This document shows, in pieces, positions 1-7,339 of a stretch of 36,534 bases of DNA. Each line of letters starts with the position of its first letter. Position 1 is the first letter of the stretch. The stretch is from assembly GCA_902784965.1 (NCBI GenBank), contig CACZWU010000021.1, forward strand, positions 1 to 36,534, written 5' to 3'. A program made the translations under genes and the position numbers. Below the pieces are notes generated by a model that worked only from the letters and a program-made list of their open reading frames with translations, was not told the origin of the DNA and searched no databases. This stretch comes from an uncultured Bacteroidia bacterium. Its GTDB lineage: Bacteria; Bacteroidota; Bacteroidia; Bacteroidales; UBA932.

Positions 1-721
1 CGTTGTTGATGTCAGCATCTATCTGTACGTTCAACTGCGCCAGTGCGTGATTGAACTCAAACTTCAAATGATCACCCGTCTTCGGCTTGATCACGTTGAG
101 AAACGGATAGCCCGCTGCCACGTTGTTACTGTTGTTACCGTCTACCGAAGATGTGAACGGCTCGGCAGCTACGCCCCAGCAAAGGTCTACACCATTGCCC
201 GGCGTCAAGCTCGAGCTGTACATCACCACTGGATCGCCTTTGGAGATGTTCCTCGACATTCCGATGATACCTGTGGTGCTACCATCCGTTACCACGCCCG
301 TGGAAGGCGTCACGTCGGCAAACGGAGCGTAGGCGAAGAACGTCAGGCGGTCGGCCGCCTCGCTCGAGGCCGCTTCGCCGAATTCGTTCGGCCAGTATTT
401 AATCGGGCTGTATTCCCAAACGTTGTTTCCCGTCCACTTGACCTGCTGGTCGTACATGAAGTCCGGCATCATCGTCTCGTTGTACAACGCACCGTTGCCA
501 TAGTACGCAAACACACCGAAGCCGTTCGCCTCGTCTTTCAATTCGTCCAGCGTCAGCACACCTTCCCAGCCGGCCTTCGTCTGGAGGCCGCGGTTCACAT
601 AGACGTTGAAGCCTACCGCCGCCGGATCAACGTCTTTCGGCTTGTCAGGAGTGTCAATGTTCAGGTCGCACGATGAAATCATCGCCACGGCAACAGCCAA
701 CGTCCAAAGAATCCTTTTCAT
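1..721 (-). CDS. Fimbrillin-family lipoprotein, partial (3' end outside window)
   Basis: Third fimbrillin-like subunit of fimbrial operon 1; 240 N-terminal residues are present and the C-terminus lies beyond the window. A lipoprotein signal peptide ends at C18 (AMISSC), and a candidate maturation site T48-K49-A50 follows. The block FGVFAYY ... FMYDQQVKW ... WEYSPIKYWPN ... FFAYAPF is the conserved core of Bacteroidales fimbrillin-like (Mfa-like) proteins. It is clearly paralogous to the gene at 1818-3167: both carry GVDLCWGV and SVDGNN near the same positions. It probably forms a pilus or tip subunit at the outer surface after lipoprotein export and strand exchange; that role is inferred from the family. 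An in-frame ATG at 727 is possible, but 721 gives an MKRIL start like the paralogue's MKKIL. The upstream gene stops at 735, so the two are co-transcribed. Confidence 0.85.
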   Translation of the reverse strand, partial: MKRILWTLAVAVAMISSCDLNIDTPDKPKDVDPAAVGFNVYVNRGLQTKAGWEGVLTLDELKDEANGFGVFAYYGNGALYNETMMPDFMYDQQVKWTGNNVWEYSPIKYWPNEFGEAASSEAADRLTFFAYAPFADVTPSTGVVTDGSTTGIIGMSRNISKGDPVVMYSSSLTPGNGVDLCWGVAAEPFTSSVDGNNSNNVAAGYPFLNVIKPKTGDHLKFEFNHALAQLNVQIDADINN

Positions 722-734
722 ATCCATTGTCTTT

Positions 735-1799
735 CTATTCATTGGTCAAAGTAATGTTGATATCCAGGGTCTTTCCTTCCTGGATGCGGCCCTGCAACAG
801 CAGTTCGCTCGAAACGCTGCGGTCCGTTTCTGTGACGACCGCTCCTCCTTTTGAGCGAAGAATCTTGTAGTCCATTTCGATGATCACTTTCTGGGGATAG
901 CCCGAAGCCTCAACCGGAATACAGAACACACCATGGTCCTGGTCGGACCATCCTTTTGTCACGTCCGAGTCACCCTGCTTATAATGTAAGAAGTAGGTCT
1001 CTCCGCTGAAAAGCGTTACGGTGCGTGTCGTCAGTACGTCCTCGCTCTGGATGGGCGTCCAGTTGGCCACCCCTTTGTTCCAGAGATTCAATCGCCCTTT
1101 CGCGGTCAGGACATATTTGATCTTCATCGACTTCAGGATGTAGGATGCCTCATCGATGGTGCCAGCGTCCACATCCGATTTTTGCCGGGTGACCAAGGCA
1201 TCGCTGCAATCCAGCGTCACCTTCTCCCCCACGCACGCCAGGGCGTGCTTGAAGTTGAATTCGAGGCGTTCGTTGACAGCGGGCCTGGTCTGGTCGAGGA
1301 GCGGCGCGGCATAGAGGAGATCGACCTGATCGTCAACATTGTCAGCGATGCGGTACATGATCCACGGGTCGCCCTTTTCCTGGTAGCGGACGTAGGAGGG
1401 AATGCAGCCTGTGCCGTCACCCGCGCTGTAGGGCGCGTAAGCGAAGAAACTCACTTTGTGGCCTTCTTCGCCGGGCCAGTATTTCACGGGGTCGTATTCC
1501 CAGCGGCTGTCGCCCGACACCCATTCCACCTGCTGGTTGTACATGAAGCTGGAACTGGCGTCGCTCTCGCTATAGTTGTGCAATCCGGTGTAGCAGCCGA
1601 ACACGCCGAAGCCCTCGTCCTGCAGATCAGCATCGTTACTGATCATGCCGGACGCGCGGGTGGCGGGCATATCGCCCGACACCACGGCGGAGAAGGCGAT
1701 AGAGGTCTCCTCCGGCACCGGCTGTTCCAGCTCGGCACAAGATGCGGCTGCCAGCAAGGCCAGCAGACTTACGGCGACGATTCTACACTTGAATTGCAT
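735..1799 (-). CDS. Fimbrillin-family lipoprotein (354 aa)
   Basis: Second fimbrillin-like subunit of operon 1. The signal peptide ends in lipobox LAAASC with C21. P-A-T-R-A at residues 45-49 looks like the Arg/Lys maturation site of type V pilins; this is the only copy here with Arg instead of Lys. The fimbrillin core is visible as FGVFGCYTG, FMYNQQVEW, WEYDPVKYWPG and FFAYAPY (about residues 60-125), followed by a beta-rich region with a RLEFNFKHALA segment. It is more divergent from its two neighbours than they are from each other. Only 18 nt separate it from the upstream fimbrillin gene and 13 nt from the downstream one. It could be a stalk, adaptor or tip subunit; sequence alone does not say which. 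Confidence 0.87.
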   Translation of the reverse strand: MQFKCRIVAVSLLALLAAASCAELEQPVPEETSIAFSAVVSGDMPATRASGMISNDADLQDEGFGVFGCYTGLHNYSESDASSSFMYNQQVEWVSGDSRWEYDPVKYWPGEEGHKVSFFAYAPYSAGDGTGCIPSYVRYQEKGDPWIMYRIADNVDDQVDLLYAAPLLDQTRPAVNERLEFNFKHALACVGEKVTLDCSDALVTRQKSDVDAGTIDEASYILKSMKIKYVLTAKGRLNLWNKGVANWTPIQSEDVLTTRTVTLFSGETYFLHYKQGDSDVTKGWSDQDHGVFCIPVEASGYPQKVIIEMDYKILRSKGGAVVTETDRSVSSELLLQGRIQEGKTLDINITLTNE

Positions 1800-1817
1800 C
1801 GGAATTTCGATTTTCGT

Positions 1818-3167
1818 TTAGTTCTGCGGCACGTTGATGTCGGTGCTCGTCGTACCGCCTTCCCACGTCGAAACGCTGGCGTCGAACTGGACGCTGGTCA
1901 AGCCGATGTGCAGGGCGATGTTGTATTTCTTGCCGGCTTCGAGCGAAAAATCGTGACCGCCGATCTGGATGGACTTGGAGATAGCGTTCTCGACCGTGCT
2001 GCCATGCGTCACTCCATCGGAAAGCAGGGTAGCAAGTTTGTCGTCCTTGGTCTCCACGTCGTAGACGATGGTCACCTTGAGCGGCTCGTTGCTCGGGATG
2101 ACGAACACGGAAGCGGTGGAAGAGGTAGAGTTGAACAGGTTGACCGCAGTTTTGGTCACACCTGCCGTCTCGCCGGTGGCACCGTAGGGTCTCGACTGGA
2201 CGAGCACCGGGTTCAGGCCGGTGGGCGTCTCGTTGCCGGCCACGGCACCCTCGACGCCTTCCTTGCCGTCGCGGCGGCCGTCATAGACCGTCAGGACCTC
2301 GGCGACCGGAATGCCTGAACCGGAATAATCGGTCCAGAGCGGGCCGTTGGCCACCGTGCTGTTGAGGTTCAGGGCACCTTTGGTGGCCAGGCCCTCGAAG
2401 CTGACCGAACGCACGTAGATCTTCGTATTGGCGTCTACAGCCGTACCAGCCGTCGCCGTCGTGGCATCGACAATCGCGTCGATCGTCACGTTGATGGCCG
2501 AAAGGGCGTGACGGAAGTCATACTCGATCTTGTCGCCCTGTTTGAGCTTGACCACGTCGATGTAGGGAGCGCCCTTCGCCACGTGGTTGTTGTTGCCGTC
2601 GACCGAAGCCGTCAGGCCGTTCTTCGACACACCCCAGCACAGGTCGACACCCTGGCCCGGGTCCATATTGACGACATATTTGACCATCGGGTCGCCGCCA
2701 ACGCTGTTGCGCGAAAGCGCGACAATGCCGCTCTTGTTGTCGCCGGTGACCATACCGTTGGAAGGGGTTACTTCCACGTACGGTGCATAAGCAAAGAAGG
2801 ACACTTTGTCGATCTCCTCGCTGGAGGCAGCGGCGCCGAACTGGTTGGGCCAGTACTTGATCGGCTCATAAACCCATCTGGTACCGTCGTAGGTCACCTT
2901 TTCGTTGTACATGAAGCTCGGACCCGAAGCACCCGTATAGGGTTCGTCGGCCGTATAGTAGGCAAATACGCCGAAACCGGCCGTCGCGGCCTGCAGGCCC
3001 GCCGTCGTCAGTTCACCTGCCATACCGGCCTTGGTGGCACGGCCCAGGTAGGCGCTGAAATCGACGGCCACGTTTTCTTTCTTGGCGTCGTCATCCGATT
3101 CGATGTTCACGTTGCAGGAAACCGTCATCGCGGTCATCACTGCCAATGCAAATAAAATCTTTTTCAT
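1818..3167 (-). CDS. Fimbrillin-family lipoprotein (449 aa)
   Basis: First and longest fimbrillin-like subunit of operon 1. A lipoprotein signal ends at C18 (MTVSC), and the maturation-type site T45-K46-A47 follows. The core reads FGVFAYYTADE, FMYNEKVTYD, WVYEPIKYWPN, KVSFFAYAPY, GVDLCWGVSKNG and SVDGNNN, then KIEYDFRHALSAINVTI, which is typical of Mfa-like/fimbrillin proteins with two transthyretin-like beta domains. The C-terminal stretch (VSTWEGGTTSTDINVPQN) matches the usual end of these proteins, where a W-x-G precedes the final strand. It is a clear tandem paralogue of the gene at 1-721. A 34-nt gap separates it from the upstream DUF5119 gene. A structural pilus role is inferred from family and operon context. 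Confidence 0.88.
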   Translation of the reverse strand: MKKILFALAVMTAMTVSCNVNIESDDDAKKENVAVDFSAYLGRATKAGMAGELTTAGLQAATAGFGVFAYYTADEPYTGASGPSFMYNEKVTYDGTRWVYEPIKYWPNQFGAAASSEEIDKVSFFAYAPYVEVTPSNGMVTGDNKSGIVALSRNSVGGDPMVKYVVNMDPGQGVDLCWGVSKNGLTASVDGNNNHVAKGAPYIDVVKLKQGDKIEYDFRHALSAINVTIDAIVDATTATAGTAVDANTKIYVRSVSFEGLATKGALNLNSTVANGPLWTDYSGSGIPVAEVLTVYDGRRDGKEGVEGAVAGNETPTGLNPVLVQSRPYGATGETAGVTKTAVNLFNSTSSTASVFVIPSNEPLKVTIVYDVETKDDKLATLLSDGVTHGSTVENAISKSIQIGGHDFSLEAGKKYNIALHIGLTSVQFDASVSTWEGGTTSTDINVPQN

Positions 3168-3201
3168 TGTTTATATATTTTGTTACTATTTTATTTTCCT
3201 T

Positions 3202-4287
3202 TTACATATTAACATCCGCCTTCCCGCCTGGCTCCCAAGGGGTTACCGTGGCGTCGAAGCCCGCGGAGCCCTTGGCGTCCACATAGGGCAGCACCACCTC
3301 GATGGGGATTTCCACGCGGGCGATGAGCTGCTCTTCGTACAAGGTCACGTATTCCGGTTTCACGTCGAAATGGAAATACAGCACCGTCTCCTCGTCGCGC
3401 AGCAGCACCCGCAGGTTCAGGCGCAGCGGAGTGATGTCGACCACCTCTTCGGCACGGGTCAGGGTTGGTTCCGGAAGTCCGAACGTATGGATGGTGGTCA
3501 CCAGCAGGCTGATGCTGTCGTTGTACGGCTGCACCCGCCACTCTTCGAGCGGATGCAGGCAGGTGGAAGAGGTGTGCTGCAGGCGGGCCAGCCACATGCC
3601 TTCCGCCAGGCCGGCCACCGTCCCTTCCACCGAATGCATGAACTGGATGCCCTTGACGTGGATCAGGATGCGCAGGTCCCAGGTAATGGGCTCCGGCTGG
3701 CAGTAGAAAGTCTGGGTAACCAGCGATTTCTCGTATTCTTCGCGGTCTTTCCACAGCACGAGGTCGCCCTCCACGCCGGTGACGATCTCCACGTTCCGGA
3801 GCGTGTCGGCGCACATCGGGTCGGGCGTCACGGAGAGCAGGTACAAGCCCGTGGAATCGACGCGGGGAATTCCCATATTCGCCGGAACGGCGAGATTACC
3901 GTAAAGTTCCTCGTCAGCGGCAGGCTGTACCGTAGCGGGACGGACGTGCACCAGTGCGCTGTCGGGACGGGTCATACCGCTGAATTCCTGGTTGGCGTAT
4001 TCGGCGGGCGACCAGTCGAAGATGATGCCTGTGAAGCGGCCGCGCGGCAGGTTGAGCCAGGCGTGTTCCACGTCCGCCGTGGTGATGCGGCGGTTGCGGC
4101 CGTCCAGTGCGTCGGATACGAACCAGGCCGTCATACCGTCGGGGCGGCTGTCGCAAAGCGACCAGTCGGTGAACAGTTCCACCTGCCGGTATTCGTCGGT
4201 ATAGATCCACAGGTCGCGCCGGCACGAAGTCAGTGCCAGTACGGCCAGCAGGACCGTCAACAACCCGTATATGCGTTTCGTACTCAT
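3202..4287 (-). CDS. DUF5119-type lipoprotein of fimbrial operon 1
   Basis: A 361-aa lipoprotein whose signal peptide ends at C22 (LALTSC). The next segment (RRDLWIYTDEYRQVELFTDW, then DGMTAWFV) is the hallmark of DUF5119 proteins, which occur beside fimbrillin genes in Bacteroidales. The first half resembles FimB/Mfa2-type anchors, with a short beta domain directly after the lipidated Cys. It has no T-K/R-A maturation site, unlike the fimbrillins downstream, which fits a subunit that stays membrane-bound as the pilus anchor. That role is inferred, not established for DUF5119. Its start codon overlaps the stop of the upstream DUF3575 gene (ATGA, 4 nt), so the two are probably translationally coupled. 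It ends 34 nt before the first fimbrillin gene. Confidence 0.82.
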   Translation of the reverse strand: MSTKRIYGLLTVLLAVLALTSCRRDLWIYTDEYRQVELFTDWSLCDSRPDGMTAWFVSDALDGRNRRITTADVEHAWLNLPRGRFTGIIFDWSPAEYANQEFSGMTRPDSALVHVRPATVQPAADEELYGNLAVPANMGIPRVDSTGLYLLSVTPDPMCADTLRNVEIVTGVEGDLVLWKDREEYEKSLVTQTFYCQPEPITWDLRILIHVKGIQFMHSVEGTVAGLAEGMWLARLQHTSSTCLHPLEEWRVQPYNDSISLLVTTIHTFGLPEPTLTRAEEVVDITPLRLNLRVLLRDEETVLYFHFDVKPEYVTLYEEQLIARVEIPIEVVLPYVDAKGSAGFDATVTPWEPGGKADVNM

Positions 4288-5681
4288 TTCCGACGGTGGT
4301 TCTTGTCTTTATAGTTGATCACGTACACGATCGAAATATTCGCGTGGCAGGGTCCGGGCCAGAGGAAGTAGCCCGTGTCGTGCCAGATAAGGTGCTGGTC
4401 CCATTCCTCTTCGCGGCCCTCTGGGTAGACGGAACCGCCGTAATAGTGGCGGTACTGCGTGCCCATCGCACCGACGCCGAGGCCCAGGTCGATGGCCCAG
4501 TTCTTCTTCTTGCCGAAGCGGTGCTGCCAGCCGATATTGAAGTAGATATTGGCATATTCGCCCTGGTAGCCGTCGCTCGGGAACCATTCCCAATCGTAGT
4601 AGCCGCCGGCCAGCGCCAGGCCGAGGTGCCAGCCGTCGAGCCAGGGGTGATATTCCCGCTTGCCGAGCCACAGACGTGCCTCAACGCCAAGGTTGATGGC
4701 CTGGGAGGCCTGTGCATTCTTATTCCAGACAAACCAGGAGGCAAAGGTTTCGAATTCAAGGCTCCAGCGGTTCTTGTTGCCGAGCGGGATCTCGACTTCC
4801 AGGTTGGGCGCCACCACGCCCCAAAGAAGAAGATTTGTTTTGATGGCCCAAGCTTTGGTCTGGTCAGCCTTCTCACGGATGTGCGGGACCGGTGCTACGG
4901 CGACGGCCGGATAATAGTTTTCGTGAATAATGACCACCGTATCTCGCACCGGGACTGGTGTCATCACCACGGTCTTCTCGACGACCACCGTATCACGGAT
5001 CACGATCGTATCGCGTTCCGGATGCCACGACACGACCACGCTGCCGGCTGCGCCGAGAGGCTTGTCGCTGGCAAGGCCGGCACCGGAGCCGCCGCTTCGC
5101 AAGGGAGCCAGATATTTCTTCAGCAGCACGGACCAGACCTCACCGCCGCGGAGATTACGCAGACGCATCTCGCGGGGGTCGAGGTAGCGCGGATCCGCGG
5201 CCACATCGGACTTGATGATATTGAGGGCTTCGTCACGCCATGGCTCGTTGCTGGCGGCAATCATGTCGTAGAGGTCGTCCCAGCGGGGACCTAGGTTATG
5301 GAGTTCGATGGTTCCGGCCTTTTCTCCCAGTCGCTCACGCAGGAGAGCGGCGATCGATTCGGCGCGGGCCTGCCCCAGGGCCATGTTGCGGTTGCGGGAA
5401 CCTTCCGGCGAAGCGCCGGCATAGATATCCATCTGAATGCCGATCGGGTTGCGGTCGCCATATTGCCGGAGGAAATTCTCTTCAAATTGCTGCAGTCGGG
5501 CAGCATTGCCGCCATAAGACAGGTTGACGTCCGTACTATCAAGTTGAAAGCGGATAAACAGCGAGTCCGTACTTTGTGCACGAATAAATAACGGTGTCGC
5601 GAGCAGCAGCATACAGGTCGCTGCGGCCCTGACGAGGCCCGTCAAAAATCGGCTGTTATTCCGTAACTCTTTCATTTTCAA
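4284..5681 (-). CDS. OmpA-like domain fused to DUF3575 outer-membrane domain
   Basis: First gene of fimbrial operon 1, 465 aa. A signal peptide (about residues 1-35, ending ATPLFIRAQ) precedes a periplasmic region with an OmpA-C-like pattern: FRLDSTDV-type strand, then IDIYAGASPEGS and NMALGQARAESIAALL at about residues 75-115. After a low-complexity linker (about 195-275), the DUF3575 block runs from about residue 280: KAWAIKTNLLLWGVVAPNLEVEIPLGNKNRWSLEFE, PWLDGWHLGLALAGGYYDWEW, GLGVGAMGTQYRHY. DUF3575 proteins are predicted outer-membrane beta-barrels and often sit at the head of fimbrial loci in Bacteroides. The expected role is an envelope or assembly factor for the pilus (inference). The gene is preceded by a Bacteroidetes -7 element at 5726-5733. 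Confidence 0.85.
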   Translation of the reverse strand: MKMKELRNNSRFLTGLVRAAATCMLLLATPLFIRAQSTDSLFIRFQLDSTDVNLSYGGNAARLQQFEENFLRQYGDRNPIGIQMDIYAGASPEGSRNRNMALGQARAESIAALLRERLGEKAGTIELHNLGPRWDDLYDMIAASNEPWRDEALNIIKSDVAADPRYLDPREMRLRNLRGGEVWSVLLKKYLAPLRSGGSGAGLASDKPLGAAGSVVVSWHPERDTIVIRDTVVVEKTVVMTPVPVRDTVVIIHENYYPAVAVAPVPHIREKADQTKAWAIKTNLLLWGVVAPNLEVEIPLGNKNRWSLEFETFASWFVWNKNAQASQAINLGVEARLWLGKREYHPWLDGWHLGLALAGGYYDWEWFPSDGYQGEYANIYFNIGWQHRFGKKKNWAIDLGLGVGAMGTQYRHYYGGSVYPEGREEEWDQHLIWHDTGYFLWPGPCHANISIVYVINYKDKNHRRK

Positions 5682-5725
5682 CGCTCTTGCGAACGATTCG
5701 CACTAGTTCCGCAAGTTGGTAAGCG

Positions 5726-5733
5726 CAAAGGTA
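5726..5733 (-). promoter_or_regulatory. Candidate sigma-ABfr promoter (-7) of fimbrial operon 1
   Basis: On the minus strand the bases read TACCTTTG, a perfect match to the Bacteroidetes -7 consensus TAnnTTTG. It lies 44 nt before the ATG of the DUF3575 gene. The -33 region is weak: ATTG at 5760-5757 gives a 23-nt spacer instead of the usual 19-21. A regulated promoter needing an activator, such as the divergent AraC-type protein, would fit this weak -33. Confidence 0.5.
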
Positions 5734-5826
5734 AACTTTCATTTTTTACTTTGCGTCAATATTTTACAAATCTTTTCGGCAATAATTGCTGATTCTTGAT
5801 TCTTGAAAACATAATTTCCGCCCATA

Positions 5827-5835
5827 GGGGGGGGG
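5827..5835. repeat. Homopolymeric G9 tract in regulatory DNA
   Basis: Nine consecutive G residues on the plus strand, inside an AT-rich intergenic region between two divergently transcribed pilus-related units. Mononucleotide G tracts of this length can slip during replication. This tract lies about 95 bp upstream of the operon 1 -7 element and about 190 bp upstream of the AraC-type -7 element. Confidence 0.85.
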
Positions 5836-6021
5836 TAAAAACCAGGTTTCATTTCCTTCAAAGCGGGGTTTGTAACGCATTTGTGACCCTTTTTATCCAT
5901 CAAAACCCTACCAGCAGGCACACCAGTAGCACTTTTACGTTTTAACAAGTTTTGCGTTTTTACAAATCGAAAATATTTCACGATTTTGAAACCCATCCCG
6001 CAACCCCTCATAAAAAATTTT

Positions 6022-6029
6022 TATCTTTG
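6022..6029 (+). promoter_or_regulatory. Candidate -7 element of the AraC-type regulator
   Basis: TATCTTTG matches TAnnTTTG exactly and ends 17 nt before the ATG at 6047, so the predicted leader is only about 10 nt. No TTTG stands at the expected -33 distance; the nearest (5985-5988) is too far upstream. Confidence 0.5.
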
Positions 6030-6046
6030 CATCAGATTTCCGGCCT

Positions 6047-7339
6047 ATGTTTTACATCCCTTTTCTCGCCATCCCTGCACTGGTTTGCCTGTTCTGGATC
6101 TTCGTGCACTGGCTGCTCGCCGCCAGAACGCTGACCTTTCGACTGCTCGTCATCCTTTTGTTCTTTATCTTCCTCACGATTCTTGGAGACGGCATATTGA
6201 CCTCCATGCTGGGCTCCGGCATCGCCCACATCGTCATCGATTTCTCAGCACCGTGTCTGATCCCTTTGACCTACCTCTATTTGCGTTTTCTATACAAGCC
6301 CTATATCTATAGGCCCAGACACCTGCTCTGGGTCATCCTTCCCGCCATCCTTACAACCGCTGCCATTATTTTGACGGTCATCATGGGACTGGACGAAACC
6401 GACGAACTGCTGGCCCGTGTCCATTCCGGCTCTTTCAACGTGAACGATCCCGCCAACACCCACCTGAATAAATTGTACTACTACTGGACGGTCCTCTCCT
6501 TCAAGATCATTATCTTTGCTGAAATAGCTTTTATGCTGGGGGTCATCCTCGTGATGTCCTTCAAGTTACATCTCCGCCCGGGTATCTTCGTGTCCTTGCT
6601 CCAGGGAAAACCGATCCGTGTGCTGGCGGCCCAGCTCGTCCTGGCAGGCGCCATCTTCCTGATCATCTGCCTGAAAATGTTGCTGCACGCAACTGCTTAC
6701 CACGATGACCCCACCTGGGCCCTGTCGTTTGCGGGCATCCACTCTATCTTGTATTTCCTGTTCGGCTTCTTTGCGCTCTTCGGCGCAAAAGAATACATCA
6801 CCCGGCGCGACATTGTCACGGCCTTCCGCTTCAACTATAAGCCCGACACGCAATCCGGCGTCGCCGAAGAGATCATCACCGATATGTCGAATTCCCTCAG
6901 CGTCGAATCCCTGACCCACGTGCTCTCCAGACTCAGCACCCAGCACGGCGTACAGCCTGGTCGCGAAACAAGCGCCAAGCCCGGTACAGGCACATCACTG
7001 TCGGCCGCGGTGCTGAACGTCGTCTCCATTTCGAGCGACGAGAGCGGTCTGGCGCCCCGGTTCCGTGACCTGATGCTGCAGGAGCGCCTCTACCTGCAGC
7101 CCAGCCTCACGCTCGGTGACGTGGCGGAACGGCTCCATACCAACAAAACCTACGTGTCCAAAATGGTCAACCAGACCTATAAAATGGGCTTCCCCGAGTT
7201 GCTGAACATCCTGCGCGTCGATTACGCGCAGCGCTACATCCGCTCCCATCCCGACGCTTCACAGGAAGAGATCGCCAAGGCGTGCGGCTTCCTGAGCGCC
7301 TCCTCCTTCAACAGCACCTTCAAGCGCATCTCAGGATAG
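6047..7339 (+). CDS. Polytopic membrane protein with C-terminal AraC-type HTH (likely pilus regulator)
   Basis: A 430-aa protein with a membrane N-terminal half: about seven hydrophobic helices near residues 1-24, 30-48, 58-80, 92-112, 148-170, 195-215 and 228-246. A cytosolic linker and an AraC/XylS-type DNA-binding domain follow from about residue 340. The first HTH is LTLGDVAERLHTNKTYVSKMVN. The second is ASQEEIAKACGFLSASSFNSTFKRISG. It likely senses an envelope signal and regulates transcription directly; the flanking fimbrial operons are the obvious targets (inference from position). The C-terminus is odd: AraC domains normally run on after FKRISG with a G-x-x-P-x-x-(Y/F)-R segment, but here a stop follows at once. 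The last 106 nt overlap the 3' end of the convergent gene at 7234-10668, suggesting a deletion junction. Confidence 0.85.
   Translation: MFYIPFLAIPALVCLFWIFVHWLLAARTLTFRLLVILLFFIFLTILGDGILTSMLGSGIAHIVIDFSAPCLIPLTYLYLRFLYKPYIYRPRHLLWVILPAILTTAAIILTVIMGLDETDELLARVHSGSFNVNDPANTHLNKLYYYWTVLSFKIIIFAEIAFMLGVILVMSFKLHLRPGIFVSLLQGKPIRVLAAQLVLAGAIFLIICLKMLLHATAYHDDPTWALSFAGIHSILYFLFGFFALFGAKEYITRRDIVTAFRFNYKPDTQSGVAEEIITDMSNSLSVESLTHVLSRLSTQHGVQPGRETSAKPGTGTSLSAAVLNVVSISSDESGLAPRFRDLMLQERLYLQPSLTLGDVAERLHTNKTYVSKMVNQTYKMGFPELLNILRVDYAQRYIRSHPDASQEEIAKACGFLSASSFNSTFKRISG

Larger units (their letters stand above)
5682..6046. other. Divergent intergenic region between fimbrial operon 1 and the AraC-type gene
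   Basis: 365 bp with no convincing gene. It is markedly AT-rich compared with its surroundings. It holds the divergent -7 elements at 5726-5733 (minus) and 6022-6029 (plus), a tandem 7-bp repeat GATTCTT at 5791-5804, a short palindrome GCAATAATTGC at 5779-5789 that could be a protein-binding site, and the G9 tract at 5827-5835. A 90-codon minus-strand frame at 5739-6011 has no recognizable features and is not called. Confidence 0.6.

Noticed and set aside
5739-6011. 90-codon minus-strand frame in the divergent intergenic region
   Set aside because: It spans the G9 tract, has no signal peptide or motif, and lies in AT-rich regulatory DNA.
5682-6046. Invertible promoter (phase-variable inversion) for fimbrial operon 1
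   Set aside because: I looked for inverted repeats flanking the promoter and found only an 11-bp local palindrome; no invertase gene is in the window.
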